Assembly: GCA_965369305.1 (NCBI GenBank)
Contig: CBDUQG010000004.1
Location: forward strand, 1 to 28,563
Direction: 5' to 3'
DNA from: JAFGTE01 sp965369305
GTDB lineage: Bacteria > Patescibacteriota > Gracilibacteria > UM-FILTER-43-11
Length of the DNA stretch: 28,563 nucleotides
Position numbers and translations under genes: made by a program. Positions 15,443-23,098 of this stretch are shown piece by piece (the first letter of the stretch is position 1; every line of letters starts with the position of its first letter). Under the pieces are notes generated by a model, which searched no databases, had not been told where the DNA came from, and was given only the letters and a program-made list of their open reading frames with translations.

Positions 15443-16750
15443 TTAGTACAGCTTGTCATAGTCATGCATGACGAGCTGTGAGTCTATTTGTCTGATAAGT
15501 TCTAGCACCACACCTACCACGATAATCAAACCAGAACCGGTAATAATGAGGTCACTAGATGAAAGAGTTGTATATTTAGTAAACAGAATCGGAATCACCG
15601 CTACAACAGCCAGGAAAGTTCCTCCGAAGAGGTTCATGCGGCTGGAAACCTTAGCTAGGAAGTCAGCTGTTTGAGAACCAGGGCGAATGCCAGGAATAAA
15701 CCCACCACGCTTCTGGATGTTTTCAGCCACTTGGTCAGGGTTAAAGGTGACACTTACATAGAAGTAAGAGAAAGCGACGATCAAAATGAAGTAGACCACT
15801 AGGTAAGTGTAAGTCGGATTGGTGGCATCGAAGTATCGGAGAATGAAATCAGCCACGCCCTGAAGTCTTGGCGAAGTAGAAGCGCGGAAGAACTGAGCCA
15901 TGACCGATGGAAAAGTCATCATAGAGATAGCGAAAATGATTGGAATCATCCCAGCCTGGTTCACACGAATTGGAAGTCCAGCTTTCTCGCCCTTACCACC
16001 TGTGGCACGAGTCGCATAGGTAATAGGAATGTTGCGCTGACCTTCAGTAATAATCACCACGAACATGAGCATGAGAATGGTCAGAATCACAAATCCAATG
16101 AAGAATCCAAGCTTGGTTGTATCACCCCCTTGAGCAATTCCAAGCATTCGGCCCACGATGGTTGGCATACCGGAAATGATACTGGCGAAGATCAGAAGAC
16201 TAATACCGTTACCGATTCCGTTTTCTGTGATGAGCTCACCCAGCCACATGAGGAAAACTGTACCAGCCGTGACAATGATCATGATCGGAATAACAACCGT
16301 CGGATCAGTCACATCAGAAATAAGAGGTGCACCTGTTCCAGCAGAACTTTGGTTGAGCAAAATAATCATTCCGTAAGACTGAAGTAGAGCAAAAGGCACA
16401 GTTAGGAGGCGGGTATACTGATTGATCTTCCTTCGTCCTTCCATCCCCTCTTTGGAGAGGGCTTCAAGCTTTGGAATAACCACCGTCATAAGCTGAAGAA
16501 TGATAGAAGCATTGATGTATGGAGAAAGACCCATCAGTACAATGGAAAAGCTTTCCATAGAACCACCGGTCAAAGCAGAAAAGACACCCAGCAGGTCGTT
16601 CTGCTGGAAGATATTATCGAGCGCAGCAAGGTTAACTCCTGGAACTGTGATATGAGCCGCTAGGCGAAAAACAACAAGTACAAACAAGGTGAAGAGGATT
16701 TTATTCCTCAGCGTTTTCGACTGCCAGATTTGATGGAAATATTTAAACAA
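15443..16750 (-). CDS. secY: Protein translocase subunit SecY
   Basis: A 435-residue channel subunit of the Sec translocase with about ten transmembrane helices. Diagnostic segments are ITVPGVNL after helix 1 (plug region), MGLSPYINASIILQLM (73-88), EGRRKINQYTR and the cytoplasmic loop NPDQVAENIQKRGGFIPGIRPG, whose basic residues contact SecA and the ribosome. The first codon is TTG (16750), eleven bases after the L15 stop; no in-frame ATG fits better. Its partners SecE and SecG are not in the window. Confidence 0.97.
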   Translation of the reverse strand: MFKYFHQIWQSKTLRNKILFTLFVLVVFRLAAHITVPGVNLAALDNIFQQNDLLGVFSALTGGSMESFSIVLMGLSPYINASIILQLMTVVIPKLEALSKEGMEGRRKINQYTRLLTVPFALLQSYGMIILLNQSSAGTGAPLISDVTDPTVVIPIMIIVTAGTVFLMWLGELITENGIGNGISLLIFASIISGMPTIVGRMLGIAQGGDTTKLGFFIGFVILTILMLMFVVIITEGQRNIPITYATRATGGKGEKAGLPIRVNQAGMIPIIFAISMMTFPSVMAQFFRASTSPRLQGVADFILRYFDATNPTYTYLVVYFILIVAFSYFYVSVTFNPDQVAENIQKRGGFIPGIRPGSQTADFLAKVSSRMNLFGGTFLAVVAVIPILFTKYTTLSSSDLIITGSGLIIVVGVVLELIRQIDSQLVMHDYDKLY

Positions 16751-16761
16751 GATTCAGGAGA

Positions 16762-17199
16762 TTAGAGTACCTTACCGCCAGCAGCAATGACTTTATCTTT
16801 GGCGGCCTTTGATGCTTTTTGCACCTTAAGCACAACCTTCTTAGTTAACTTGCCGTCACCAAGAATTTTAACCGGAACATCCTTCTTGGAAACTAGGTTT
16901 TTCTCGAGGAGGGTCTGAATATTCACTTCTTCACCATCCTTGAAATCATTAAGGCTGCCTACATTAACAACCTGGAAAATTACTTTATTAGGATTCTTGA
17001 AACCACGGAGTTTAGGCAGTCGACTAATCAAAGGTGTCTGACCCCCTTCAAAACCTGGGCGGACATTTCCGCTCTTTCGCTGGCCTTGTCCTTTACTACC
17101 ACGGCCAGAATAAGTTCCATGACCGGAAGCGTTACCTCGGCCAACTCTTCGTCGGGACTTCACAGCACCAGCCTTTGGTTTCATTTCATTTAGCTTCAT
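16762..17199 (-). CDS. rplO: 50S ribosomal protein L15
   Basis: A 145-residue L15. The N-terminus MKLNEMKPKAGAVKSRRRVG, the glycine-rich GRGNASGHGTYSGRGSKGQG and FEGGQTPLISRLPKLRGF are diagnostic. Only five bases separate it from S5, which leaves no room for L30, the gene usually found here. Confidence 0.98.
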   Translation of the reverse strand: MKLNEMKPKAGAVKSRRRVGRGNASGHGTYSGRGSKGQGQRKSGNVRPGFEGGQTPLISRLPKLRGFKNPNKVIFQVVNVGSLNDFKDGEEVNIQTLLEKNLVSKKDVPVKILGDGKLTKKVVLKVQKASKAAKDKVIAAGGKVL

Positions 17200-17204
17200 C
17201 GTGA

Positions 17205-17825
17205 TTATTTCTTAGTTGTCTTCTTAGCGTTATCAGTTTTTTTAGCGTCCTTCTTTTCTACCTTTTCAGCTTTATCAGAAGCCTTCTCGGTTTCAGTCTC
17301 TTTCTTTACTTCCTTCTTTGGCTCTTCTTTCTTAGCCTGAGATTCCTTTACTGGACGAAGCTGCTGAAGAGCTTTGATAGAAGCTTGAGCAGTCACCAGA
17401 GTATTGCGAGAACCGATATTCTTACTGAGAACATTCTTAACACCTGCCAAGTGAAGTACTTTACGAAGACTTCCTCCGGCAATCACACCCGTACCAGGAG
17501 AGGCAGGAAGGATGATCATCTCGGCAGCCTTATACTTAACTTTCACAGCATGAGGAATGGTGTCCCCCTTGGTAATTGGAACCTTGATAAGGTTTGCCTT
17601 CGCTCTGGAAACAGCCTTTTGGATTCCGGTAACAACTTCTGAGGCCTTTCCAACACCAACACCAACTCGCCCCTTCTTGTCGCCAATGGCTACGGTTGCA
17701 CGGAAACGGAGACGACGTCCACCTTTAACCACGCGAGTTACGCGGTCAATCTGTAGCACTTCTTCTTCGAATTCTTTCTGTTCTTGGACTCGTGCGCCTG
17801 CTTTTCTTGCATTCTTTTTAGCCAT
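17205..17825 (-). CDS. rpsE: 30S ribosomal protein S5 with lysine-rich C-terminal tail
   Basis: A 206-residue S5, about 40 residues longer than E. coli S5. The core is normal: RVTRVVKGGRRLRFRATVAI (28-47), GRVGVGVGKASEVV (52-65), PASPGTGVIAGGSLRKVL (108-124) and IGSRNTLVTAQASIKAL (137-153). From about residue 160 a low-complexity tail of Lys, Glu, Asp and Ala runs to the end. S5 lines the mRNA entry side of the small subunit. The tail is most likely disordered. Confidence 0.98.
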   Translation of the reverse strand: MAKKNARKAGARVQEQKEFEEEVLQIDRVTRVVKGGRRLRFRATVAIGDKKGRVGVGVGKASEVVTGIQKAVSRAKANLIKVPITKGDTIPHAVKVKYKAAEMIILPASPGTGVIAGGSLRKVLHLAGVKNVLSKNIGSRNTLVTAQASIKALQQLRPVKESQAKKEEPKKEVKKETETEKASDKAEKVEKKDAKKTDNAKKTTKK

Positions 17826-17851
17826 TCAGATTTACAATTTAGAATTTAAAC

Positions 17852-18196
17852 TTAAAATTTTAGTCCTCCGTCACGAGCGCCATCGGCCAAAGCCTTAACA
17901 CGTCCGTGGTATAGGAAGCCAGAGCGATCAAAAACGCATGTTTCAATCTTCTTAGCTTTGGCTTTCTTAGCCAGGTCAGCACCAACTTTCTTAGCGGCCT
18001 CAACGGTTGACCCTTTCTTATCCTTCAGACTTGAGCTGGAGGCCAAGACGGCTCCAGTGCTGTCATCAATAAGCTGCGCATAAATGCTTGTCAGACTACG
18101 ATGAACAGAAAGTCTTGGTCGAGCAGCAGTACCGACTACGCGGGAGCGAATTCGGTTCTGTCTTCGTTTTCGTTGCTGTAATTTAGTTGGTTTCAT
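17852..18196 (-). CDS. rplR: 50S ribosomal protein L18
   Basis: A 114-residue L18 that binds 5S rRNA. The basic start QQRKRRQNRIRSRVVGTAAR, PRLSVHRSLTSIYAQLIDD and the end FDRSGFLYHGRVKALADGAR are diagnostic. Length is normal. It lies between L6 (14-base gap) and S5 (26-base gap). Confidence 0.98.
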   Translation of the reverse strand: MKPTKLQQRKRRQNRIRSRVVGTAARPRLSVHRSLTSIYAQLIDDSTGAVLASSSSLKDKKGSTVEAAKKVGADLAKKAKAKKIETCVFDRSGFLYHGRVKALADGARDGGLKF

Positions 18197-18210
18197 CAGA
18201 GTTAATTTAC

Positions 18211-18762
18211 TTACTTGGCACCAGCGGCAGATTTACCAGCCTTTCTGGCAACATATTCATCAGAGTAGCGAATACCTTTACCTTTATATGGTTCTGGTGG
18301 TCGGTAGCTGCGAATGTTAGCCGCAAATTGGCCGACAAGCTGCTTATCGATACCAGAGATAACAAGGGTATTCTTCTGTTCCTTATCCATTTCAGCAGTT
18401 AGACCATCCGGAACGGTGAGCTCAACGGGATGTGAAAAGCCTAGATTAAGGGTTAGCTTTTTACCGGATGTCTGAGCGCGGTAACCCACACCAATGATTT
18501 CCAGTCTTTTTTCAAACCCTTCAGAAACTCCCTTAACCATGTTGGCCATAAGAGCACGGGTTAGACCATGAAGGCTTCGAACATTAGGCTCGTCAGATTT
18601 TCTCTTAACAGAGAGTGAGGATTCTTCCTTAGTAATGATCATTGATGGATCAAAGTCCATTTCGAGCTCACCTTTAGATCCTTTCACCTTCACATGAGTA
18701 CCATCGACTGTAACGTCGACCCCGGAAGGAATGTTGATGATTTGCTTACCAATTCTGGACAT
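18211..18762 (-). CDS. rplF: 50S ribosomal protein L6
   Basis: A 183-residue L6. I chose the ATG at 18762 (MSRIGKQIINIPSGVDVTV) because it matches the universal start of L6 and leaves 19 bases after the S8 stop. The open frame continues 23 codons upstream into S8, but that stretch has no L6 similarity. The C-terminal signature PEPYKGKGIRYSDE (158-171) is present. Confidence 0.98.
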   Translation of the reverse strand: MSRIGKQIINIPSGVDVTVDGTHVKVKGSKGELEMDFDPSMIITKEESSLSVKRKSDEPNVRSLHGLTRALMANMVKGVSEGFEKRLEIIGVGYRAQTSGKKLTLNLGFSHPVELTVPDGLTAEMDKEQKNTLVISGIDKQLVGQFAANIRSYRPPEPYKGKGIRYSDEYVARKAGKSAAGAK

Positions 18763-18781
18763 AGGGCTTGTTAATTTATTC

Positions 18782-19165
18782 TTACCAAATTTCACATAAT
18801 AGCTCCCCGCCAAGACCGCTCTTACGCGCATCAGCAGTTGTCATAACACCCTTAGGGGTAGAAATAACACCGATGCCATAACCATTCAAAACGGGCTTAA
18901 TTTCACCTTTCTTAACGTAAATGCGTTGACCAGGCTTACTGACTCGCTTCAGATGAAGCTGCTGGAACTCCTGATTCAGCATGATTTCAATATGATCAAA
19001 TTTTCCTATCTTGACGACCTTAAAGTCTTCAACGAATTTGTTCTTCTTAAGAACTTCAAGTATGGCAACTTTAAGCTTGGAGTAAGTCACTACCGTCTTG
19101 GCGTGTTTTGCTTTTACAGCATTCCGAATTCTTGTGAGTAGATCTGCGATCGGATCAGTAACCAT
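18782..19165 (-). CDS. rpsH: 30S ribosomal protein S8
   Basis: A 127-residue S8. MVTDPIADLLTRIRNAVKAK at the start, the central LKRVSKPGQRIYVKKGEI and the C-terminal GIGVISTPKGVMTTADARK are diagnostic. It is 37 bases downstream of S14. S8 regulates the spc operon in E. coli by binding near L5; I could not identify a matching site here. Confidence 0.98.
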   Translation of the reverse strand: MVTDPIADLLTRIRNAVKAKHAKTVVTYSKLKVAILEVLKKNKFVEDFKVVKIGKFDHIEIMLNQEFQQLHLKRVSKPGQRIYVKKGEIKPVLNGYGIGVISTPKGVMTTADARKSGLGGELLCEIW

Positions 19166-19202
19166 AACTAAGGAATTAAATTGAAAATTAAATTAAATCT
19201 CT

Positions 19203-19427
19203 TTACCAGCTGGACTTCTTTACACCCATAAGCTCACCTTTTGCTGCCAGTTCGCGGAAACAAATGCGGCAGATTTCGAAGTATCTGATGTAACCTCTTG
19301 GACGTCCACAAAGCTTACAACGGTTGTAAGTGCGAACCCACTTGGCAGGCTTTTTGCCATTTGCCAAATTGTTCTTCATCTTTCGCTGTCTGCGGGCCGT
19401 TTTTACAATCAGTGCTTTTCGAGCCAT
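19203..19427 (-). CDS. rpsN: 30S ribosomal protein S14, zinc type with internal extension
   Basis: A 74-residue zinc-binding S14. The ligands Cys37, Cys40, Cys53 and Cys56 are in RCKLCGRPRGYIRYFEICRI, and the end GVKKSSW is typical. Zinc-type S14 is usually about 61 residues, so there are about 13 extra residues between the start MARKALIVKTARR and the first zinc pair. It lies in its usual place between L5 and S8, with no SD. Confidence 0.97.
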   Translation of the reverse strand: MARKALIVKTARRQRKMKNNLANGKKPAKWVRTYNRCKLCGRPRGYIRYFEICRICFRELAAKGELMGVKKSSW

Positions 19428-19447
19428 TTAAAGAGTTGATTAAATTA

Positions 19448-19993
19448 TTATTGATTCGCTTTCTTAAACGGGAATCCTACTTGCTTGAGTAGGGCGCGAC
19501 CTTCTTCAGCAGTATTGGCTGTCGTGCTGACAGTCACCTGAATACCATGAATGTTCAGAACATCATCAGGATTAATCTCAGGGAAAACCAGAGCCTCCTT
19601 AAAACCAACAGAATAGTTACCTTGGTCGTCAAAGGAGCGCGGGTTCAAGCCTCGGAAGTCACGCACACGAGGGAAAACAACGTTTACGAGACGGTAAATG
19701 AACTCGTACATTCTCTTTCCTCGAAGCGTCACAGTGATTCCGGTAGGCATACCCTGTCGAAGCTTAAAATTAGAAATAGCCAGCTTCGCATTTGTAACCA
19801 CAGGCTTCTGACCAGCAATCTTAGTTACATTTGCAATCACATCAGAAAAATCCTTTGTGTTTTTGGTCAGTGAACCAATTCCAACGTTCAACTTAACCTT
19901 GGTAATCTTTGGGACTGCCATTCGGTTCTTGATCCCCAGTTCTTTCTGGAGTGCAGGGATCACCTCTTTGTTGAAGGTTTCGTAGTAGGACAT
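19448..19993 (-). CDS. rplE: 50S ribosomal protein L5
   Basis: A 181-residue L5, a 5S rRNA-binding protein at the central protuberance. Diagnostic segments are KITKVKLNVGIGSLTKNTKD, ITGQKPV-like IAGQKPVVTNAKLAISNFKL, LRGKRMYEFIYRLVNVVFPR and GNYSVGFKEALVFPEI. Length is normal. Twelve bases separate it from L24. Confidence 0.98.
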   Translation of the reverse strand: MSYYETFNKEVIPALQKELGIKNRMAVPKITKVKLNVGIGSLTKNTKDFSDVIANVTKIAGQKPVVTNAKLAISNFKLRQGMPTGITVTLRGKRMYEFIYRLVNVVFPRVRDFRGLNPRSFDDQGNYSVGFKEALVFPEINPDDVLNIHGIQVTVSTTANTAEEGRALLKQVGFPFKKANQ

Positions 19994-20005
19994 AATTGCT
20001 TAATA

Positions 20006-20344
20006 TTACTTCTTCTTTTCGACTTTAGATTTTGCCTGCTCAACTGATTCTTTGCATTTTCGGCAGACACGTTGCTTCTTACCCTTAGCCGGAACGTTAT
20101 AAGCAACACGAGTTGCTTTGTTACAGCTTGGGCAGACGAGCATCACGTTCGAGACATCAAAAGGTGCCTCGTACTGGAGCTTCTGACCGGCTTGGGTAGC
20201 AGTCTTTTTGATATGACGGGTTCGGATGTTCACCTTTTCAACAGTGACCTTACCCTGCTTATCAAAGACACGCATTACAGTTCCGGTTTTACCCTTATAC
20301 TTTCCAGCGGTCACCAATACTTTATCTTTTACCTTAATCTTCAT
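20006..20344 (-). CDS. rplX: 50S ribosomal protein L24 with C-terminal zinc ribbon
   Basis: A 112-residue L24. I chose the ATG at 20344, giving the KOW-domain start MKIKVKDKVLVTAGKYKGKT four bases after the L14 stop. A longer open frame upstream overlaps L14 and shows no L24 similarity. The C-terminal half contains a zinc ribbon with Cys71, Cys74, Cys94 and Cys97, followed by a lysine tail. Confidence 0.97.
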   Translation of the reverse strand: MKIKVKDKVLVTAGKYKGKTGTVMRVFDKQGKVTVEKVNIRTRHIKKTATQAGQKLQYEAPFDVSNVMLVCPSCNKATRVAYNVPAKGKKQRVCRKCKESVEQAKSKVEKKK

Positions 20345-20348
20345 AGCT

Positions 20349-20717
20349 TTATAGTACTTCTGGAGCTTGTGAAATAATTTTTTGATAGCCTCTTCCGCGG
20401 AGTTCACGGGCAATCGGTCCGAAGACGCGAGTTCCTTTAGGCATTCCATCGTTACCAACAATCACCACAGCGTTGTCATCAAAGCGAAGGTAGGAACCGT
20501 CTTTGCGGCGAATGTTGTTTTTAGTGCGTACAACCACAGCACGTTGGACTGTGTGATTCTTAACCACACCTCTTACAGCTGCGCTCTTGATCGCAACAAC
20601 AATCACGTCTCCAACTCCGGCATACTTCCTCTTAGAACCTCCCAGTACTTTGATACACATCACTTTCTTCGCCCCGGTGTTGTCTGCAACATTAAGTAAT
20701 GTTTGTGGTTGAATCAT
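20349..20717 (-). CDS. rplN: 50S ribosomal protein L14
   Basis: A 122-residue L14 of exactly the usual length. MIQPQTLLNVADNTGAKKVM at the start, VVVRTKNNIRRKDGSYLRFD and GTRVFGPIARELR are diagnostic. It lies 13 bases downstream of S17 and four bases upstream of L24. Confidence 0.98.
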   Translation of the reverse strand: MIQPQTLLNVADNTGAKKVMCIKVLGGSKRKYAGVGDVIVVAIKSAAVRGVVKNHTVQRAVVVRTKNNIRRKDGSYLRFDDNAVVIVGNDGMPKGTRVFGPIARELRGRGYQKIISQAPEVL

Positions 20718-20730
20718 TTCTAACTAGTAA

Positions 20731-20955
20731 TTATTGAACGACTTTCCATCTTTTAAGCTTACTAACAGGCTTAGTTTCCGCAATAGTAACTTCGTCACCA
20801 ATACTGAACTTTGCAGCATCCTCTACATGAGCGTAAAACTTCTTAGACACCTTGTATTTTTTCTTGTACTTCGGGTGGTTCTTGTAGGAGTGTACAGTCA
20901 CAACAAGGGTTTTATTCATTTTGTTACTGCTGATGATTCCTGTCTTAGTTCGCAT
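20731..20955 (-). CDS. rpsQ: 30S ribosomal protein S17
   Basis: A 74-residue S17, at the short end of the family. TGIISSNKMNKTLVVTVHSY, HPKYKKKYKVSKKFYAH and the end VSKLKRWKVVQ are diagnostic. Seventeen bases separate it from L29. It has no SD. Confidence 0.97.
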   Translation of the reverse strand: MRTKTGIISSNKMNKTLVVTVHSYKNHPKYKKKYKVSKKFYAHVEDAAKFSIGDEVTIAETKPVSKLKRWKVVQ

Positions 20956-20972
20956 AAGAAATTATTAAGTCT

Positions 20973-21197
20973 TTAGTCAATTTTTGATGAGTTCTCAACC
21001 ATCTCTTCGAGTTCAAGTTCCTTGAGAGAAGTCATAACACGAGCAATGTATCTCTTCTGTTTCTGAACCCCACTGGTATCCTTATCGTGCTTAGTTTTAA
21101 CGGTGATACGCTTTTTCATGAGCGCCTCACGAGCTTCACTAAGCTCTTTTTGGAGTTCTTTCTTGGTTGATGATTTGAGTTCTTGATTGCTAAGCAT
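20973..21197 (-). CDS. rpmC: 50S ribosomal protein L29
   Basis: A 74-residue L29. The helical hairpin is visible as ELKSSTKKELQKELSEAREA, then a loop, then QKQKRYIARVMTSLKELE. Family identity is supported by its place between L16 (eight-base gap) and S17, since L29 sequences vary widely. The acidic C-terminal tail slightly exceeds the usual 60-70 residues. Confidence 0.95.
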   Translation of the reverse strand: MLSNQELKSSTKKELQKELSEAREALMKKRITVKTKHDKDTSGVQKQKRYIARVMTSLKELELEEMVENSSKID

Positions 21198-21205
21198 AAT
21201 GATAA

Positions 21206-21622
21206 TTAGTGGTGTTTCAGAACAACCTTGGTTTTAATCGGTAGTTTTGAATCAGCAAGTTTGAGAGCCTTTCGTGCAAGTTCTTCTGGGATACCGTCCA
21301 TTTCGAAGATGATTTTTCCAGGCTTCACACGAGAGACATAGAATTCAACAGAACCTTTACCGGATCCCATTGGCACCTCAGAAGCTTTTCGAGTGATCGG
21401 AGTATGAGGGAAGACACGAATCCAGATCTTACCGCCACGCTTGATCGCACGAGTCATCGCACGACGAGCGGCTTCAATCTGCCTGGAGGTCAACTCACCG
21501 GCCGTCATGGCCTTAAGGCCAATGGAGCCAAAGCTAACCGCGTTACCACCCTTAGACAGTCCTTTGAGAGCTGATCTGGAGCGATGTAACTTCCTGTATT
21601 TTTGCTTCTTAGGTTGGAGCAT
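21206..21622 (-). CDS. rplP: 50S ribosomal protein L16
   Basis: A 138-residue L16, close to the usual 136-144. MLQPKKQKYRKLHRSRSALK, SFGSIGLKAMTAGELTSRQI, ARRAMTRAIKRGGKIWIRVF and GSGKGSVEFYVSRVKPGKI are diagnostic of this peptidyl-transferase-centre protein. It sits ten bases downstream of S3. Confidence 0.98.
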   Translation of the reverse strand: MLQPKKQKYRKLHRSRSALKGLSKGGNAVSFGSIGLKAMTAGELTSRQIEAARRAMTRAIKRGGKIWIRVFPHTPITRKASEVPMGSGKGSVEFYVSRVKPGKIIFEMDGIPEELARKALKLADSKLPIKTKVVLKHH

Positions 21623-21632
21623 TTATCAGTTA

Positions 21633-22322
21633 TTAGTTTTCTTCTTCTTGAGTCATTTCAACTTCCTCCACCTTCACCTTCTGAACCTTTCCGGCCTTGA
21701 AGACAAGACCCCTATAGATCCAAACCTTTACTCCAATCACACCATAAGTGGTGTTGGCTGGCATATGAATGTAATCAATGTCAGCACGGAGTGTATGTAG
21801 AGGAATGTTTCCTTCTTTGTAGATTTCACTTCTGGAAATTTCAACACCATTCAGGCGGCCGGAAATCTGGATTTTCACCCCTTTTGCACCGGCTTCCATA
21901 GCTTTGCGGATACCCATCTTCACAGCACGGCGGTAAGCCACACGCTTTTCAATCTGCTGAACAACCATTTCGGCAATCAGAGGTGCAGAGAGATCAGGAT
22001 CACTCACTTCGTGAATGTTAACCTCAATGTTCTCGTTGAATTTTCGGGACAGAGCATCACGAAGGTCTTCGATAGCCACTCCCTGGCGACCAATGATGAG
22101 ACCTGGCTTAGCAGCACTGATGTTAGCCACAACTTTTTTAGCAGAACGCTCAACCTCAATCTTTACAATGCCAGCATTTTTCAGCTTCTTTCTGAGGAAC
22201 TTCTTCAGTTCCAAATCAGCATGAAGCTTCTTGGCATAATCTTTTCCGTCAGCGTACCACTTGGATGGCCAACTGTTGATGATACCGATGCGCAGTGATT
22301 TGGGATTGACTTTCTGACCCAT
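21633..22322 (-). CDS. rpsC: 30S ribosomal protein S3
   Basis: A 229-residue S3. The start MGQKVNPKSLRIGIINSWPS, a KH domain with the GXXG loop (AAKPGLIIGRQGVAIEDL, 71-88), and the C-terminal RLNGVEISRSEIYKEGNIPL followed by TTYGVIGVKVWIYRG are diagnostic. Length is normal. It is eight bases downstream of L22. Confidence 0.98.
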   Translation of the reverse strand: MGQKVNPKSLRIGIINSWPSKWYADGKDYAKKLHADLELKKFLRKKLKNAGIVKIEVERSAKKVVANISAAKPGLIIGRQGVAIEDLRDALSRKFNENIEVNIHEVSDPDLSAPLIAEMVVQQIEKRVAYRRAVKMGIRKAMEAGAKGVKIQISGRLNGVEISRSEIYKEGNIPLHTLRADIDYIHMPANTTYGVIGVKVWIYRGLVFKAGKVQKVKVEEVEMTQEEEN

Positions 22323-22330
22323 AAAATTGG

Positions 22331-22819
22331 TTATTTAGCTTCTTTCTTAGTTGCCTTCTTGGCAGGAGCTTTCTTCTTTGGAGCGGCTTTTTTAGCCTCC
22401 TCTTTCTTTGGAGCTTCCTTAGCAGCCTTTTTCTCATCCTTCTTAACCTCTTCTTTCTTGGCAGTCTTCGCGGGTGCCTTCATTTCCTGACCAGTAGGTA
22501 GGCCAACTTCTACAGTGATGTGAGAAGTGCGTTTACGAATAGGATGCATGCGACCACGGGAGATCGGAAGGGAGCGCTTGTAAGTAGGCCCCTTAGTCAC
22601 GAGGATCTTAGTGATATGAAGATCGTCGATCGACTGCTTGAAGTTATTCTTTGCATTTGAAGCAGCCGAATGAACGACTTTATAAAGGATCTTAGCACCC
22701 TTCTTAGGCATGAATTTTAGAATAGCCAGGGCTTCTTCAACCTTTTTTCCACGTACAGTCCCAGCCACCAAATTGGCTTTCTTAGGGGAAATCCGAATTG
22801 TTCTAAGGTGTGCTTTCAT
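22331..22819 (-). CDS. rplV: 50S ribosomal protein L22 with lysine/alanine-rich tail
   Basis: A 162-residue L22, against about 110 in E. coli. The core is complete by about residue 107 (RTIRISPKKANLVAGTVRGK near the start; KGPTYKRSLPISRGRMHPIR then TSHITVEVG at the end). Residues 110-162 form a low-complexity Lys/Ala/Glu/Pro tail that resembles the tail on S5. Its start shares one base with the S19 stop. Confidence 0.98.
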   Translation of the reverse strand: MKAHLRTIRISPKKANLVAGTVRGKKVEEALAILKFMPKKGAKILYKVVHSAASNAKNNFKQSIDDLHITKILVTKGPTYKRSLPISRGRMHPIRKRTSHITVEVGLPTGQEMKAPAKTAKKEEVKKDEKKAAKEAPKKEEAKKAAPKKKAPAKKATKKEAK

Positions 22820-23088
22820 TATTTAGCTTGTTTACCGCCGTGAGCTTTAAATTTACGAGTGGGTGAGAATTCACCGAGTTTATGACCAACCATGTTCTCG
22901 GTGACATAAACAGAGATATGAGTCTTACCATTGTGAACACCGAAGGTGTGACCAACGAATTCCGGTGAAATAGTGCATTTACGAGACCAGGTCTTGATAA
23001 CCTTCTTCTGACCGGATGCTTCCATCATCTGAACCTTCTTCAGGAGCTTTGGGTCAATGTAGATGCCTTTTTTTAAACTTCGACTCAT
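22819..23088 (-). CDS. rpsS: 30S ribosomal protein S19
   Basis: An 89-residue S19. MSRSLKKGIYIDPKLLKKVQ, IKTWSRKCTISPEFVGHTFG and VTENMVGHKLGEFSPTRKF are diagnostic. Length is normal. It lies ten bases downstream of L2 and shares a base with L22. Confidence 0.98.
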   Translation of the reverse strand: MSRSLKKGIYIDPKLLKKVQMMEASGQKKVIKTWSRKCTISPEFVGHTFGVHNGKTHISVYVTENMVGHKLGEFSPTRKFKAHGGKQAK

Positions 23089-23098
23089 ATTTTATAAA

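Noticed and set aside
18763..18831. Longer L6 start overlapping S8
   Set aside because: The extension lacks L6 similarity, and MSRIGKQ at 18762 is the universal L6 start.
20345..20461. Longer L24 start overlapping L14
   Set aside because: The extension is L14 read in another frame. The KOW-domain start at 20344 fits the family.
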